Assembly: GCA_019359675.1 (NCBI GenBank) | Contig: JAHHGX010000001.1 | Span: forward strand, 38,242-102,241 | Direction: 5' to 3' | Source: Calothrix sp. FI2-JRJ7 | GTDB lineage: Bacteria > Cyanobacteriota > Cyanobacteriia > Cyanobacteriales > Nostocaceae | Length of the DNA stretch: 64,000 bases | In this document: positions 48,094 through 55,459 of the stretch, piece by piece | Layout of the letters: every line of letters begins with the position of its first letter | Numbering within the stretch: position 1 is the first letter of the stretch | Notes under the pieces: generated by a model | The model's input: only the letters and a program-made list of their open reading frames with translations | Database searches by the model: none | What the model was told of the DNA's origin: nothing | Position numbers and translations under genes: made by a program

Positions 48094-48897
48094 ATGATTA
48101 TCAACCTGCAAAACTCTCAAAAAATAGAGTCGTTTACCGAATCGGTACTTAAAGACGGCTTCTGCGTGTTGCCCAATCATTTTTCCAAAGCAACACTTAA
48201 GGCATGGCACTCTGCTTTCATCCCTAAGCTAAGTGAACATATCGCGCGTGAAGGACACTTACTAAATCGTGGCACCGCCCGCTATTATGTAACTTTACCT
48301 TTTCAACCTCCATTCGCTGATACCAGTATTTATGAAGATGAAGATATCCTAGCCATCGTCGAACGTTTGGTAGGAAAAGATTTTGTGATGTGTCAACTGG
48401 CCACAGATACACCTTTACTAGGTTCAGAGTTTCAAGACGTACACCGAGATACTCCACCACTCTTCCCCGAATCTGGTATAGAGACTCCCCCTTATCAATT
48501 GGCAATCAATTTTCCTTTAGTGGATGTCACCTTGGATAATGGACCAATTGAGATTGCGCGGGGTACACACATGATGTCCAAAGAAGAAGGATTGCGTCGT
48601 ATTAATTCGGGCGAAATCGAACTCGAACCGATTACGATGCAACTAGGAGACGTAATGATTCGCGATGTCCGTGGTCTACACCGTGGTACACCTAACCGAA
48701 CAGAAATACCTCGTCCAATGGCGGTAATTGGCTATAGTCGTCGTTGGCTATATCGTCCTGAAGTATCGATTCAAATTCCGCGCGCCGCTATGAACACATT
48801 AACCGAACGAGGGCGCCACTTATTACGCTTTAACCCAATTGTTGAATCACTTGATTCTGTGGGTGAAGCAGAGGTTTATCAGTCGTTCGCTTATTAA
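48094..48897 (+). CDS. Phytanoyl-CoA dioxygenase (PhyH) family protein
   Basis: 267 residues from ATG 48094 (MIINLQNSQK); the frame extends upstream to a TTG. It is a 2-oxoglutarate/Fe(II) oxygenase fold with the His-x-Asp iron ligands in DVHRDTPP and a distal His in GLHRGTPNR, with a nearby Arg for 2-oxoglutarate. DNGPIEIARGTHM is a family hallmark. Members hydroxylate lipids or natural-product intermediates; the substrate here is unknown. It is first of three codirectional genes (PhyH, ATP-grasp, isoaspartyl peptidase), though a repeat lies between it and the second. Confidence 0.88.
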   Translation: MIINLQNSQKIESFTESVLKDGFCVLPNHFSKATLKAWHSAFIPKLSEHIAREGHLLNRGTARYYVTLPFQPPFADTSIYEDEDILAIVERLVGKDFVMCQLATDTPLLGSEFQDVHRDTPPLFPESGIETPPYQLAINFPLVDVTLDNGPIEIARGTHMMSKEEGLRRINSGEIELEPITMQLGDVMIRDVRGLHRGTPNRTEIPRPMAVIGYSRRWLYRPEVSIQIPRAAMNTLTERGRHLLRFNPIVESLDSVGEAEVYQSFAY

Positions 48898-48970
48898 TTC
48901 TCTTCTTATTTGTAGAGGTGCCATTCGTTTTATGTACCTCTAAGAGGATGTTTTAAAAGCATCAATTCTG

Positions 48971-49046
48971 TCATGCTGAACGTAGTGAAGCATCTCAATA
49001 ATATGCAAATTTACTAAAGATTCTTCGCTGCGCTCAGAATGACAAT
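48971..49046. repeat. TCATGCTGAACG...CGCTCAGAATGACA inverted repeat
   Basis: GTCATGCTGAACGTAGTGAAGC at one end and GCTGCGCTCAGAATGAC at the other can pair over about 70 bases. Same family as at 1578, 18725 and within 45091-45233. Confidence 0.6.
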
Positions 49047-49073
49047 GGTCATGTTGAAAGACCAAAATTTTTT

Positions 49074-50330
49074 ATGCACTCAAATAACTTTGATTACTTC
49101 CAAGGGAGTTCTCTATCTGATTTATTCGCTACTGATGTTGCCGATGCATCTTATGCCTTCATCTTAAATTATCCTGCTACTGCTGGTTGGGCAACTTATC
49201 CCAACACCAAAAAATACTTAATTCAAGATGGCAGCGATGAGGCAAGCAAAACTTCCTACAGTAAGATTTGTCAAAAAGAACCTTGGAAAAATCTCGCTGT
49301 ACTAGGTAATGCAATTCCAGGTATTGTTATTAGTGCGGCGCCTAAGTTACTTTTGGATTATTGGCACGAGCATTTTGGTAGTGATACTAATATTGAAACA
49401 CTAAAAGAATCTCTTTATTTAGATTGTCTCAATGAAAGCGCGCGGGTTGAAAAACTCATCACCCTATTCCCCTTTGATGGTCTTAAACCGGAAAAACACG
49501 CAGTTGCACCTGATACTCACTACCACTTACTCAGTAAGGCAACGTTAGCTGAATTAGGAGTGCCATGTCCAAAATACCAAACCTACAATCTTGATTCTGT
49601 TGATATCAATGACATTGAGTTACCAGAATTTCCATACTTAATCAAAACATCTCACGGGCTTTCTGGAGAAGGGACTTATATTATACAAAGTCAAAGTGAT
49701 TTAGATTACTGCTTTGCTGAAATCAAGAAATACGTCGAAAGTAGGTTGCTCTCAACAATTGTTGTTTCCGAGTTCATTAAAAATGTTGTAAACAACTATT
49801 GTGTACAATTTTATATTAGCAAGACGGGAGATATAAAGCTTATTGGCGTAACAAACCAGCTTGTGACAAATGAAGGCAATTATATCGGAGGATTGGTTCA
49901 TTATCGCGAGAACATGAGCATGTTCTTTGATATGATTGCTGCTATTGGTAAATACGCCCACTCTAGAGGTTATTTCGGTGTTATTGGTTTCGATGTTCTC
50001 CAAGATAGAGACGGGTCTCTTTATGTAATCGATGCGAATTTTCGGGTTAATGGCTCAACTCCTCTGTGCTTGCAGCGTCATACTTTATTGAAGCTAGGTA
50101 AAGAGGTAGCGAATTATTCGAGCGACTATCGCATTGCTGGAACTTTGGAATTTACTCTTAAGACTCTCCAATTAGAATTAGAACGAAAAGACTTTATCAT
50201 TTTGTCTGCCCAAGAGTCGGTTAGCTATGGAAAAATTTACACCGAAATCTATGGCATTGTGACAGGAGAGACTTTGGAGGACATGCAGCATATTGAGCAA
50301 AGACTCAAAGATAAGGGGTTGTCATTGTAG
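49074..50330 (+). CDS. ATP-grasp domain protein
   Basis: 418 residues. Residues about 155-345 show an ATP-grasp ligase pattern: LAELGVPCPKYQTYNLDSVD, PYLIKTSHGLSGEGTYIIQS (Lys contact and Gly loop), STIVVSEFI, and the metal-binding YVIDANFRVNGSTPLCLQRH. The N-terminal 140 residues are a variable pre-ATP-grasp region. Such enzymes join a carboxylate to an amine through an acyl-phosphate. The pairing with PhyH and an isoaspartyl peptidase suggests a small peptide or amino-acid derivative pathway, but this is inference. The next gene follows after 71 bases. Confidence 0.82.
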   Translation: MHSNNFDYFQGSSLSDLFATDVADASYAFILNYPATAGWATYPNTKKYLIQDGSDEASKTSYSKICQKEPWKNLAVLGNAIPGIVISAAPKLLLDYWHEHFGSDTNIETLKESLYLDCLNESARVEKLITLFPFDGLKPEKHAVAPDTHYHLLSKATLAELGVPCPKYQTYNLDSVDINDIELPEFPYLIKTSHGLSGEGTYIIQSQSDLDYCFAEIKKYVESRLLSTIVVSEFIKNVVNNYCVQFYISKTGDIKLIGVTNQLVTNEGNYIGGLVHYRENMSMFFDMIAAIGKYAHSRGYFGVIGFDVLQDRDGSLYVIDANFRVNGSTPLCLQRHTLLKLGKEVANYSSDYRIAGTLEFTLKTLQLELERKDFIILSAQESVSYGKIYTEIYGIVTGETLEDMQHIEQRLKDKGLSL

Positions 50331-50355
50331 GATAGCAAATCACCCAAGCCTGTAA

Positions 50356-50373
50356 GGTGGGCTTCGACCCACC
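50356..50373. repeat. GGTGGG...CCCACC palindrome, third copy
   Basis: GTAAGGTGGG, loop CTTCGA, CCCACCC, between the ATP-grasp and peptidase genes. Confidence 0.65.
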
Positions 50374-50401
50374 CTAAGTTTACACACAACAGAAGGAATT
50401 T

Positions 50402-51280
50402 ATGACAATTAGTATTATTGTACATGGCGGCGCCAAAACTATTTCAGAAGACAAGATAGAAGCTAATAACGCAGGCTGTTTAGCTGCAGTAGAAGCGGGT
50501 TGGTCTGTCTTGAAAAATGGAGGTACTGCTCCTGAAGCGGTTGAAGCAGCCGTTCGAGTTTTGGAAGCTGACCAAACATTTAACGCTTCAATGGGCGCCG
50601 TTCTTAACGACCAAGGAGAAGTCGAGTTAGATGCAGCAATCATGGAGGGTGCTAACTTGGCCTGGGGAGGAGTTGCAGCAGTTAAGGGAATACCCCATCC
50701 TATATCAGTCGCGCGCAAAATAATGGATAAAAAACCAATGTTGTTAGTGTCTGACGGTGCAAAACGCTTTGCAAAAGACCACGGTGTTGAGATGTGTCCT
50801 TCTCAAGAGTTAATTAGCAAAGAGATACGCGAAGAGTGGGAAGAAGAGAAAGAAGTTACTGACCGTCCCAACACAGTTGGTTGTGTAGCTTTAGATAGTC
50901 GAGGAGTTTTAGCTGCTGGTACATCAACCGGAGGTCTTATGAATCAGCATCAAGGTCGTGTTGGTGATAGTGCCGTAATTGGTTCTGGCTTATTCGCTGA
51001 CAACAAAAACGGCGCCTGTTCCACAACAGGTGATGGCGAATCGATTATACCAGTGGTTCTAGCTAAAACTGCAATTGACTTGTTAGCTGGAGACAGGCAC
51101 CCAGACGAAGCAGCGCAAATGGCAATTGAGACTCTCAAATCTAAGGTGACAGGAGAAGCAGGGTGTATTCTCATAGACCCTCAAGGACGTGTTGGCTGGG
51201 CACATAACTCATCAGATATGGCATGTGCTTATATGACTGATTTACATGAAAAACCAGCTGCATTCACAAAGAAGAACTAG
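50402..51280 (+). CDS. Isoaspartyl peptidase / L-asparaginase (Ntn hydrolase)
   Basis: 292 residues. A plant-type asparaginase: IIVHGGAKTI at the start, FNASMGAVLN, and the autoprocessing nucleophile Thr in RPNTVGCVALDSRG, followed by AAGTSTGGLMNQHQGRVGDS and GDGESIIP. The precursor cleaves before that Thr to give alpha and beta subunits. It hydrolyses beta-aspartyl dipeptides, including those released from cyanophycin, and asparagine. In this window it is codirectional with an ATP-grasp and a PhyH gene. Confidence 0.93.
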   Translation: MTISIIVHGGAKTISEDKIEANNAGCLAAVEAGWSVLKNGGTAPEAVEAAVRVLEADQTFNASMGAVLNDQGEVELDAAIMEGANLAWGGVAAVKGIPHPISVARKIMDKKPMLLVSDGAKRFAKDHGVEMCPSQELISKEIREEWEEEKEVTDRPNTVGCVALDSRGVLAAGTSTGGLMNQHQGRVGDSAVIGSGLFADNKNGACSTTGDGESIIPVVLAKTAIDLLAGDRHPDEAAQMAIETLKSKVTGEAGCILIDPQGRVGWAHNSSDMACAYMTDLHEKPAAFTKKN

Positions 51281-51530
51281 TTTCTATGTCGTACATGTGG
51301 AGACGTTACATGTAACGTCTCTATAATGATTTTGATACATTAACCAACACCCCAAATTTTATTACACAGACCATCTAGAGCGCTAGTCCAGTAATATATA
51401 TTGACGGAAGCCTAAATTTATGTGTTGGGGCAAAACGTTTATTTTTAGATTAAATTATTTAGCCTTCACATCAATACCAAGGCGCCTCAATGGTCGATTA
51501 TACCAACATGCATAATTAGAATGCGCGGAC
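51281..51530. other. Intergenic with repeat, no gene seen
   Basis: Contains the AGACGTTACATGTAACGTCT palindrome at 51301-51320 and otherwise non-coding AT-rich sequence up to the CRISPR-repeat-like element. Confidence 0.5.
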
Positions 51531-51566
51531 TTTAAAACTTACGAATCCCGTTATCGGGACTGAAAC
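51531..51566 (+). repeat. Solitary CRISPR-repeat-like sequence
   Basis: Thirty-six bases ending TCCCGTTATCGGGACTGAAAC. TCCCG and CGGGA form a stem around TTAT, and the ACTGAAAC end matches the 3' end of many cyanobacterial CRISPR repeats. No second copy is present within several hundred bases and no cas gene is in the window, so it is at most a single degenerate repeat. Confidence 0.45.
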
Positions 51567-51726
51567 ACTTCAAGTGCAGGAGCAAATCACAAAATATCCT
51601 CTATTTTTTGTGAGTGGGTGTCCTCACCCGCAGGCATATCTTGTACATTACAGTAGATAGTATACATGTTTATAAATTGGTGAGCGTTACAATTATTCTC
51701 GCTCGACACGCTCGACGCGCCCGAAA

Positions 51727-52902
51727 ATAAAATTTTACAACACATTAATTAATGCGATTGCAGCTGCTGGGGGTCCCACCTATGAATTTCGTCAAATTAA
51801 CCCAGTAGACGATCAAGACGGTGGTGAACCTGGTGGTAATATCCGCGTCGGTTTCCTCTTCAACCCCAACCGAGTACAATTTGTAGATCGTCCTGGTGGT
51901 GGCTCTACTACTGATACCACAGTTAACAACGTCGGTAGTGTTCCCCAGCTTTCTGCTAGCCCTGGTCGCATCCTTGATACTGACTCCTCGAATGGCAATG
52001 CCTTCGTCAACAGTCGCAAACCTCTAGTTGGCGAATTTATTTTCAACGGTCAAACCGTGTTTGTAGTTGGCAACCATTTCAACTCCAAAGGTGGCGACCA
52101 ACCACTTTTTGGAGTCAATCAACCCCCTGCCCTCACTAGTGAGGCGCAGCGCAATCAGCAAGCCACAGAGGTGAGAGACTTTGTTCAGAGTATTCTAGCA
52201 ATTAACCCCAATGCCAATGTGGTAGTAGCGGGTGACTTGAATGACTTTGAGTTCTCTAACCCCCTAAATATTTTAGAAGGCGCCGGACTGACTACCCTGA
52301 TTGAAACGCTACCCCAGAACGAGCGTTACACTTACAATTTTGAAGGCAACGCCCAAACACTGGATCACATTTTGGTCAGTAACAATTTGCTTGGAAAACT
52401 GAATGGGTTTGATGCAGTTCACATTAACTCAGAGTTTGCTGTTCAAGACAGTGACCATGACCCCGTTGTCGCTCGGTTTGACCTGATAAATGTGATTAAT
52501 GGCACATCTGGTAAGGACAATTTGGTAGGGACTTCCTTTGGTGACAGAATTACTGGCTTTGAGGGTAAGGACGATATCACCACTGGCGCAGGTAATGACC
52601 TGATTGTTTACACCAGCTTATATGGTAATGGCAACAGCATTAATGAAGGCGACAACATCTTAGACTTTACAGTAGGTGCTGATAAGTTTGTCTTTACTGA
52701 ATTGCTTGATAGTATTGTTCCAGGTGGCTACAACGGAACTAATGCAATCGCCGATGGCTACATATCTTTTGGTGCGAGAGGACGAGATACTGAGATTCTG
52801 ATTGACAGTGATGGTTCTGAAAAACTTCCGGCGAGACCGTTTATCAGAGTAGAGAATATTTTAGTTGCAGACCTGAATAATGCCAATAATTTTGTGTTCT
52901 AG
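51727..52902 (+). pseudogene. Extracellular endonuclease/exonuclease/phosphatase family protein with Ca-binding repeats, 5' truncated
   Basis: The frame is open from 51676, with homology from about 51730 (LINAIAAAGGPTYEFRQINP). Motifs of the EEP nuclease fold follow: NIRVGFLFNP, NHFNSKGGDQPLFG, VVAGDLNDFEFSNPLN, LDHILVSNNL and the catalytic DSDHDPV. The C-terminal 130 residues have a GKDNLVGTSFGDRITGFEGK-type RTX calcium-binding repeat and a conserved tail, indicating type I secretion. The first half of the enzyme (signal-less N-terminus and first catalytic Glu region) is missing and no start codon with ribosome site precedes the homology; the GTG at 52057 is well inside. Confidence 0.85.
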
Positions 52903-52960
52903 ATAACATATTCTCTGAACCAGAATTTCTCACAAATTTACTTAAAACACTCAGATTCCC

Positions 52961-52991
52961 GACTTCTTCAAGAGGTCGGGAATCTTGTTAC
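52961..52991. terminator. Strong hairpin after nuclease remnant
   Basis: GATTCCCGAC and GTCGGGAATC arms with an 11-base loop, followed by TTGTT. Located about 55 bases after the stop. Confidence 0.65.
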
Positions 52992-53106
52992 GCTGGAACT
53001 TTAAAATGCTCCCATTATTGACATTATTAAGTATAGATAATTTTATAGTTCATCAAGTTAATTACTTATAAATTTTTGCCAAAACCTCCTAATTGAGTTG
53101 AGATGT

Positions 53107-53218
53107 AATACTGCTCGGTTAATAAATTCAATAAAATCGAAAACCTTGTAAAGACAAGGGTTCAATCGCGTCTCTACATCCCCGAAATGAGACGAAAAAT
53201 CTTTAAGCGAGTAGTATT
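53107..53218. mobile_element. Inverted-repeat element with GAGACG palindrome inside
   Basis: Ends AATACTGCTCGGTTAATAA and (complement of right end) AATACTACTCGCTTAAAGA share most bases. The interior carries the GTAAAGACAAGGGTTC...CGTCTCTAC repeat. No coding capacity. MITE-like, with moderate terminal identity. Confidence 0.45.
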
Positions 53219-53520
53219 GAGTTGAGAAGCTTATTTGTGAAACGGCGCCACTCCCAACATTATTAACTACTTCAGATTATGATAAATTAGCCTAATCAAA
53301 TCAGGCGCCATCTAAAATTACATCACATGTTAGGTTTACCGTACCTAGATTTTTCGTATTTACACTACTGCTAAATATCTCATTAATAACATTCGGTTTC
53401 CATGAATTTAAAAGTGATATAAACCGTATTTTCAACCATTTAAACCTTTATTACTATAAGGACATACGAAACAATAAACCGAACTAATTAATTAATACTC
53501 TTGAAAAGGAGCAACACAAA

Positions 53521-53949
53521 ATGTTAGCACGTTATAATCCCTGGAACGAAATGAACGCAATGACTCGCCAATTAGATTCATTATTTGAAGAACTTCAGGC
53601 GCCAACACTTAGATCTCCTGCTGCTGAACTGCATGAAACTGATGAAGCAGTACATTTAAAATTAGAACTACCTGGTGTTGAAGCTAAAGATGTAGATATT
53701 GAAGTAACTGAAAACGCAGTTAAAGTGGTAGCTGAACGTAAAACAGAAACCAAGACTGATGAAAACGGTAAAGTTAGAAGCGAATTTTACTACGGTAAGT
53801 TCCAACGTGTAATCCCCTTACGCGCACGCATCCAAAATACTGCCGTAACTGCTGAGTACAAAGATGGTATTTTAAATTTGACGCTACCTAAGTCTGAAGC
53901 TGAAAAGAATAAGGTAGTCAAAGTTAAGCTTGGGGAAATTTCTGCATAA
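53521..53949 (+). CDS. hspA: Small heat-shock protein, Hsp20 family
   Basis: 142 residues. N-terminal MLARYNPWNEMNAMTRQLDS then LFEEL, followed by an alpha-crystallin domain (about 38-138): HLKLELPGVEAKDVDIEVTE, SEFYYGKFQRVIPL and the conserved AEYKDGILNLTLPK. It forms oligomers that hold unfolding proteins and, in cyanobacteria, protects thylakoids and phycobilisomes during heat. AAAAGGAGCAACACAAA gives a good ribosome site before the ATG. A terminator follows at 53985-54017. Other chaperone genes lie 0.6-3 kb downstream. Confidence 0.95.
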   Translation: MLARYNPWNEMNAMTRQLDSLFEELQAPTLRSPAAELHETDEAVHLKLELPGVEAKDVDIEVTENAVKVVAERKTETKTDENGKVRSEFYYGKFQRVIPLRARIQNTAVTAEYKDGILNLTLPKSEAEKNKVVKVKLGEISA

Positions 53950-53965
53950 TCCTTTCTGCAATTGG

Positions 53966-54146
53966 TTAAATAATATGTATGTGGCGCCCAGTCTCTACTA
54001 AAGAGGCTGGGTTTTTATTTATCGATAGCGCTTCCAATTTATCTGCATTTGGGTCTTTTAATAATTTAGCGAGTTGGTTTGTAATATTTTCTTCATTAAT
54101 TTTAAAAATATAATAGTACTTGCGTTTTATAATGGCAATGGGATTT
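53966..54146 (-). pseudogene. Possible coding remnant, unidentified
   Basis: A minus-strand frame without start codon reads IFKINEENITNQLAKLLKDP then NADKLEALS and ends at TAA 53966. The composition is protein-like, but it runs through the hspA terminator and into a GAGACG repeat. Too short to identify; may be chance. Confidence 0.2.
53985..54017 (+). terminator. Rho-independent terminator of hspA
   Basis: CCCAGTCTCT and AGAGGCTGGG arms (one G-T pair) followed by TTTTTATTTAT. Confidence 0.8.
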
Positions 54147-54245
54147 TGTAGAGACGTGATTAATCCCTACCCTTCGGGATATCCTACCCTGCGGGAAAAC
54201 TCCGTTTACGGATAACGGGAAAACCTTCGGTTTACACGTCTCTAC
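54146..54245. repeat. Extended GTAGAGACGTG...CACGTCTCTAC repeat with nested hairpins
   Basis: Outer arms TGTAGAGACGTG and CACGTCTCTAC enclose smaller hairpins (CCCTTCGGGA-like, TTACGGATAACGGGAAAA). The longest GAGACG family member in the window, about 100 bases. Confidence 0.65.
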
Positions 54246-54347
54246 CGGAGCGTCACCAGATGATTGCCGATTTGGGTAATAAAATGTTAGAAAGCTGTTA
54301 TCGGGTGGGTGAATGTTTAGTATATAAAACACAGGGGGATTAAATTT

Positions 54348-54560
54348 ATGGCAGAGTATCAAAAAATAGAGTACAAAATAGGCAAAGACGGTAAAATTAC
54401 GGAGACTGTGATTAACGGTTCGGGTACTGGTTGCACTGAAACTACTTCTGGTATTGAAAGTGCGCTGGGAGAGGTGGAAGACCAAGAACTTTTGCCTGAG
54501 TACTACGAAGGTGAAGAACACGAGACACAGGCAGAAAATCAGTCTCTTAAACAACAGTAA
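54348..54560 (+). CDS. DUF2997 family protein
   Basis: 70 residues. KIEYKIGKDGKITETVINGS then GCTETTSGIESALGEVE and ELLPEYYEGEE are the DUF2997 core of cyanobacteria. In many genomes it sits with a Ycf35-like DUF1257 gene and a ferredoxin; none is visible here. Acidic C-terminus, soluble. It ends three bases before the start of the HTH/GrpE-like gene, so the two are probably cotranscribed with the Hsp70. Confidence 0.85.
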   Translation: MAEYQKIEYKIGKDGKITETVINGSGTGCTETTSGIESALGEVEDQELLPEYYEGEEHETQAENQSLKQQ

Positions 54561-54563
54561 AAA

Positions 54564-55370
54564 ATGCCAATGATAGTAATTAGCTGGGATAACGTTGCTT
54601 TTTTGCTTACCGTCGGCGCCGTTATAATTAGCGGTGTTGGATTTTTGTCGTTGCTATTATCGGTATCTTACACGACTGGCAACCGGAATGATGAAAAATT
54701 GCTTGGTTGGATGAAGCAAGCAGGTATATCGGATTGGAAAGCTTTACAACAAAAATCAGGTTTGAGTGAAATTGCAGTATGGCATCTACGCGATGGAGAT
54801 GGGGAAAATATTAAGTTTGGTGAACTTGCCCAAGTTGCGAAGGTTTTTTCAATGCCCTTGGGAACGTTACTCGATAAACTTGGTTTACCCGTCGAAAACC
54901 CAGAGCTAGAAGCACACCGTGTAAAATCCGAGCAATTAAAGCATGAAGCGCAACAGTTAGAAGAAAAAGTAGACAGTTTATATAAAGAAGGTTTGCGATT
55001 GCATGAAGAAATTCAACAACAGAAACTTGAGATAACTGAAGCATTTCGCGAATCTACATTTACACAACTACAGTCACTGCTGACTAACTACCCTAGTATC
55101 CACCAAATGGTGGGCGCCAAACCTGAGTTACCAGCGAAAAATTTACTTTCGATGTTCGCACCCCTAGATAATTTACTCAAGGAATGGGGTTACGAACAAA
55201 TTGGTAAACCTTGGGAACAAGTAGCTTATAACCCCCAAGTACATCAACCTGATAATCCAGATATTGCTGAGGGAGAACAAGTTTACGTCAGGTTTGTGGG
55301 ATATCAGCATCAAGGAAAAATTCTATGTCCAGCTAAGGTAAGTCGAACATTACCTGGTGGTGCTGGGTAA
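54564..55370 (+). CDS. Membrane-anchored HTH / coiled-coil / GrpE-like protein, partner of adjacent Hsp70
   Basis: 268 residues. A membrane helix (about 11-35, AFLLTVGAVIISGVGFLSLL) leads into an XRE-like helix-turn-helix region (about 45-105, LQQKSGLSEIAVWHLRDGDG, FGELAQVAKVFSMPLGTLLD). A coiled coil of about 60 residues (LKHEAQQLEEKVDSLYKEGL, LHEEIQQQKLEI) comes next, then a C-terminal domain resembling the GrpE wing: YNPQVHQPDNPDIAEGEQVY followed by VGYQHQGKILCPAKV. GrpE itself pairs a long coiled coil with such a wing and is the nucleotide-exchange factor of DnaK. The gene directly precedes an Hsp70, so it is probably that chaperone's exchange factor, tethered to a membrane. The DNA-binding ability of the HTH is untested. 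Confidence 0.75.
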   Translation: MPMIVISWDNVAFLLTVGAVIISGVGFLSLLLSVSYTTGNRNDEKLLGWMKQAGISDWKALQQKSGLSEIAVWHLRDGDGENIKFGELAQVAKVFSMPLGTLLDKLGLPVENPELEAHRVKSEQLKHEAQQLEEKVDSLYKEGLRLHEEIQQQKLEITEAFRESTFTQLQSLLTNYPSIHQMVGAKPELPAKNLLSMFAPLDNLLKEWGYEQIGKPWEQVAYNPQVHQPDNPDIAEGEQVYVRFVGYQHQGKILCPAKVSRTLPGGAG

Positions 55371-55375
55371 GTACG

Positions 55376-55432
55376 TAGGTTGGGTGTAACGTCAGTGTTA
55401 ACGAAGTTATCCCGGAGGGAAAACCCAACATC
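55376..55432. repeat. GTAGGTTGGGT...AACCCAACA hairpin repeat
   Basis: GGTTGGGT at the left and ACCCAAC at the right, with TAACGTCAGTGTTA in between. It lies in the 89-base gap before the Hsp70 gene. Relative of 10731-10763. Confidence 0.55.
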
Positions 55433-55459
55433 ATTATTGCCTTTACGTGATTTATTCAA

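Noticed and set aside
51500..51720. CRISPR array
   Set aside because: Only one repeat-like unit is present and no cas genes are in the window.
53400..53520. CIRCE element upstream of hspA
   Set aside because: No TTAGCACTC-type inverted repeat was found in the leader.
54102..54554. 150-residue minus-strand frame
   Set aside because: It lies antisense to DUF2997 and across a GAGACG repeat, and has no protein-like pattern.
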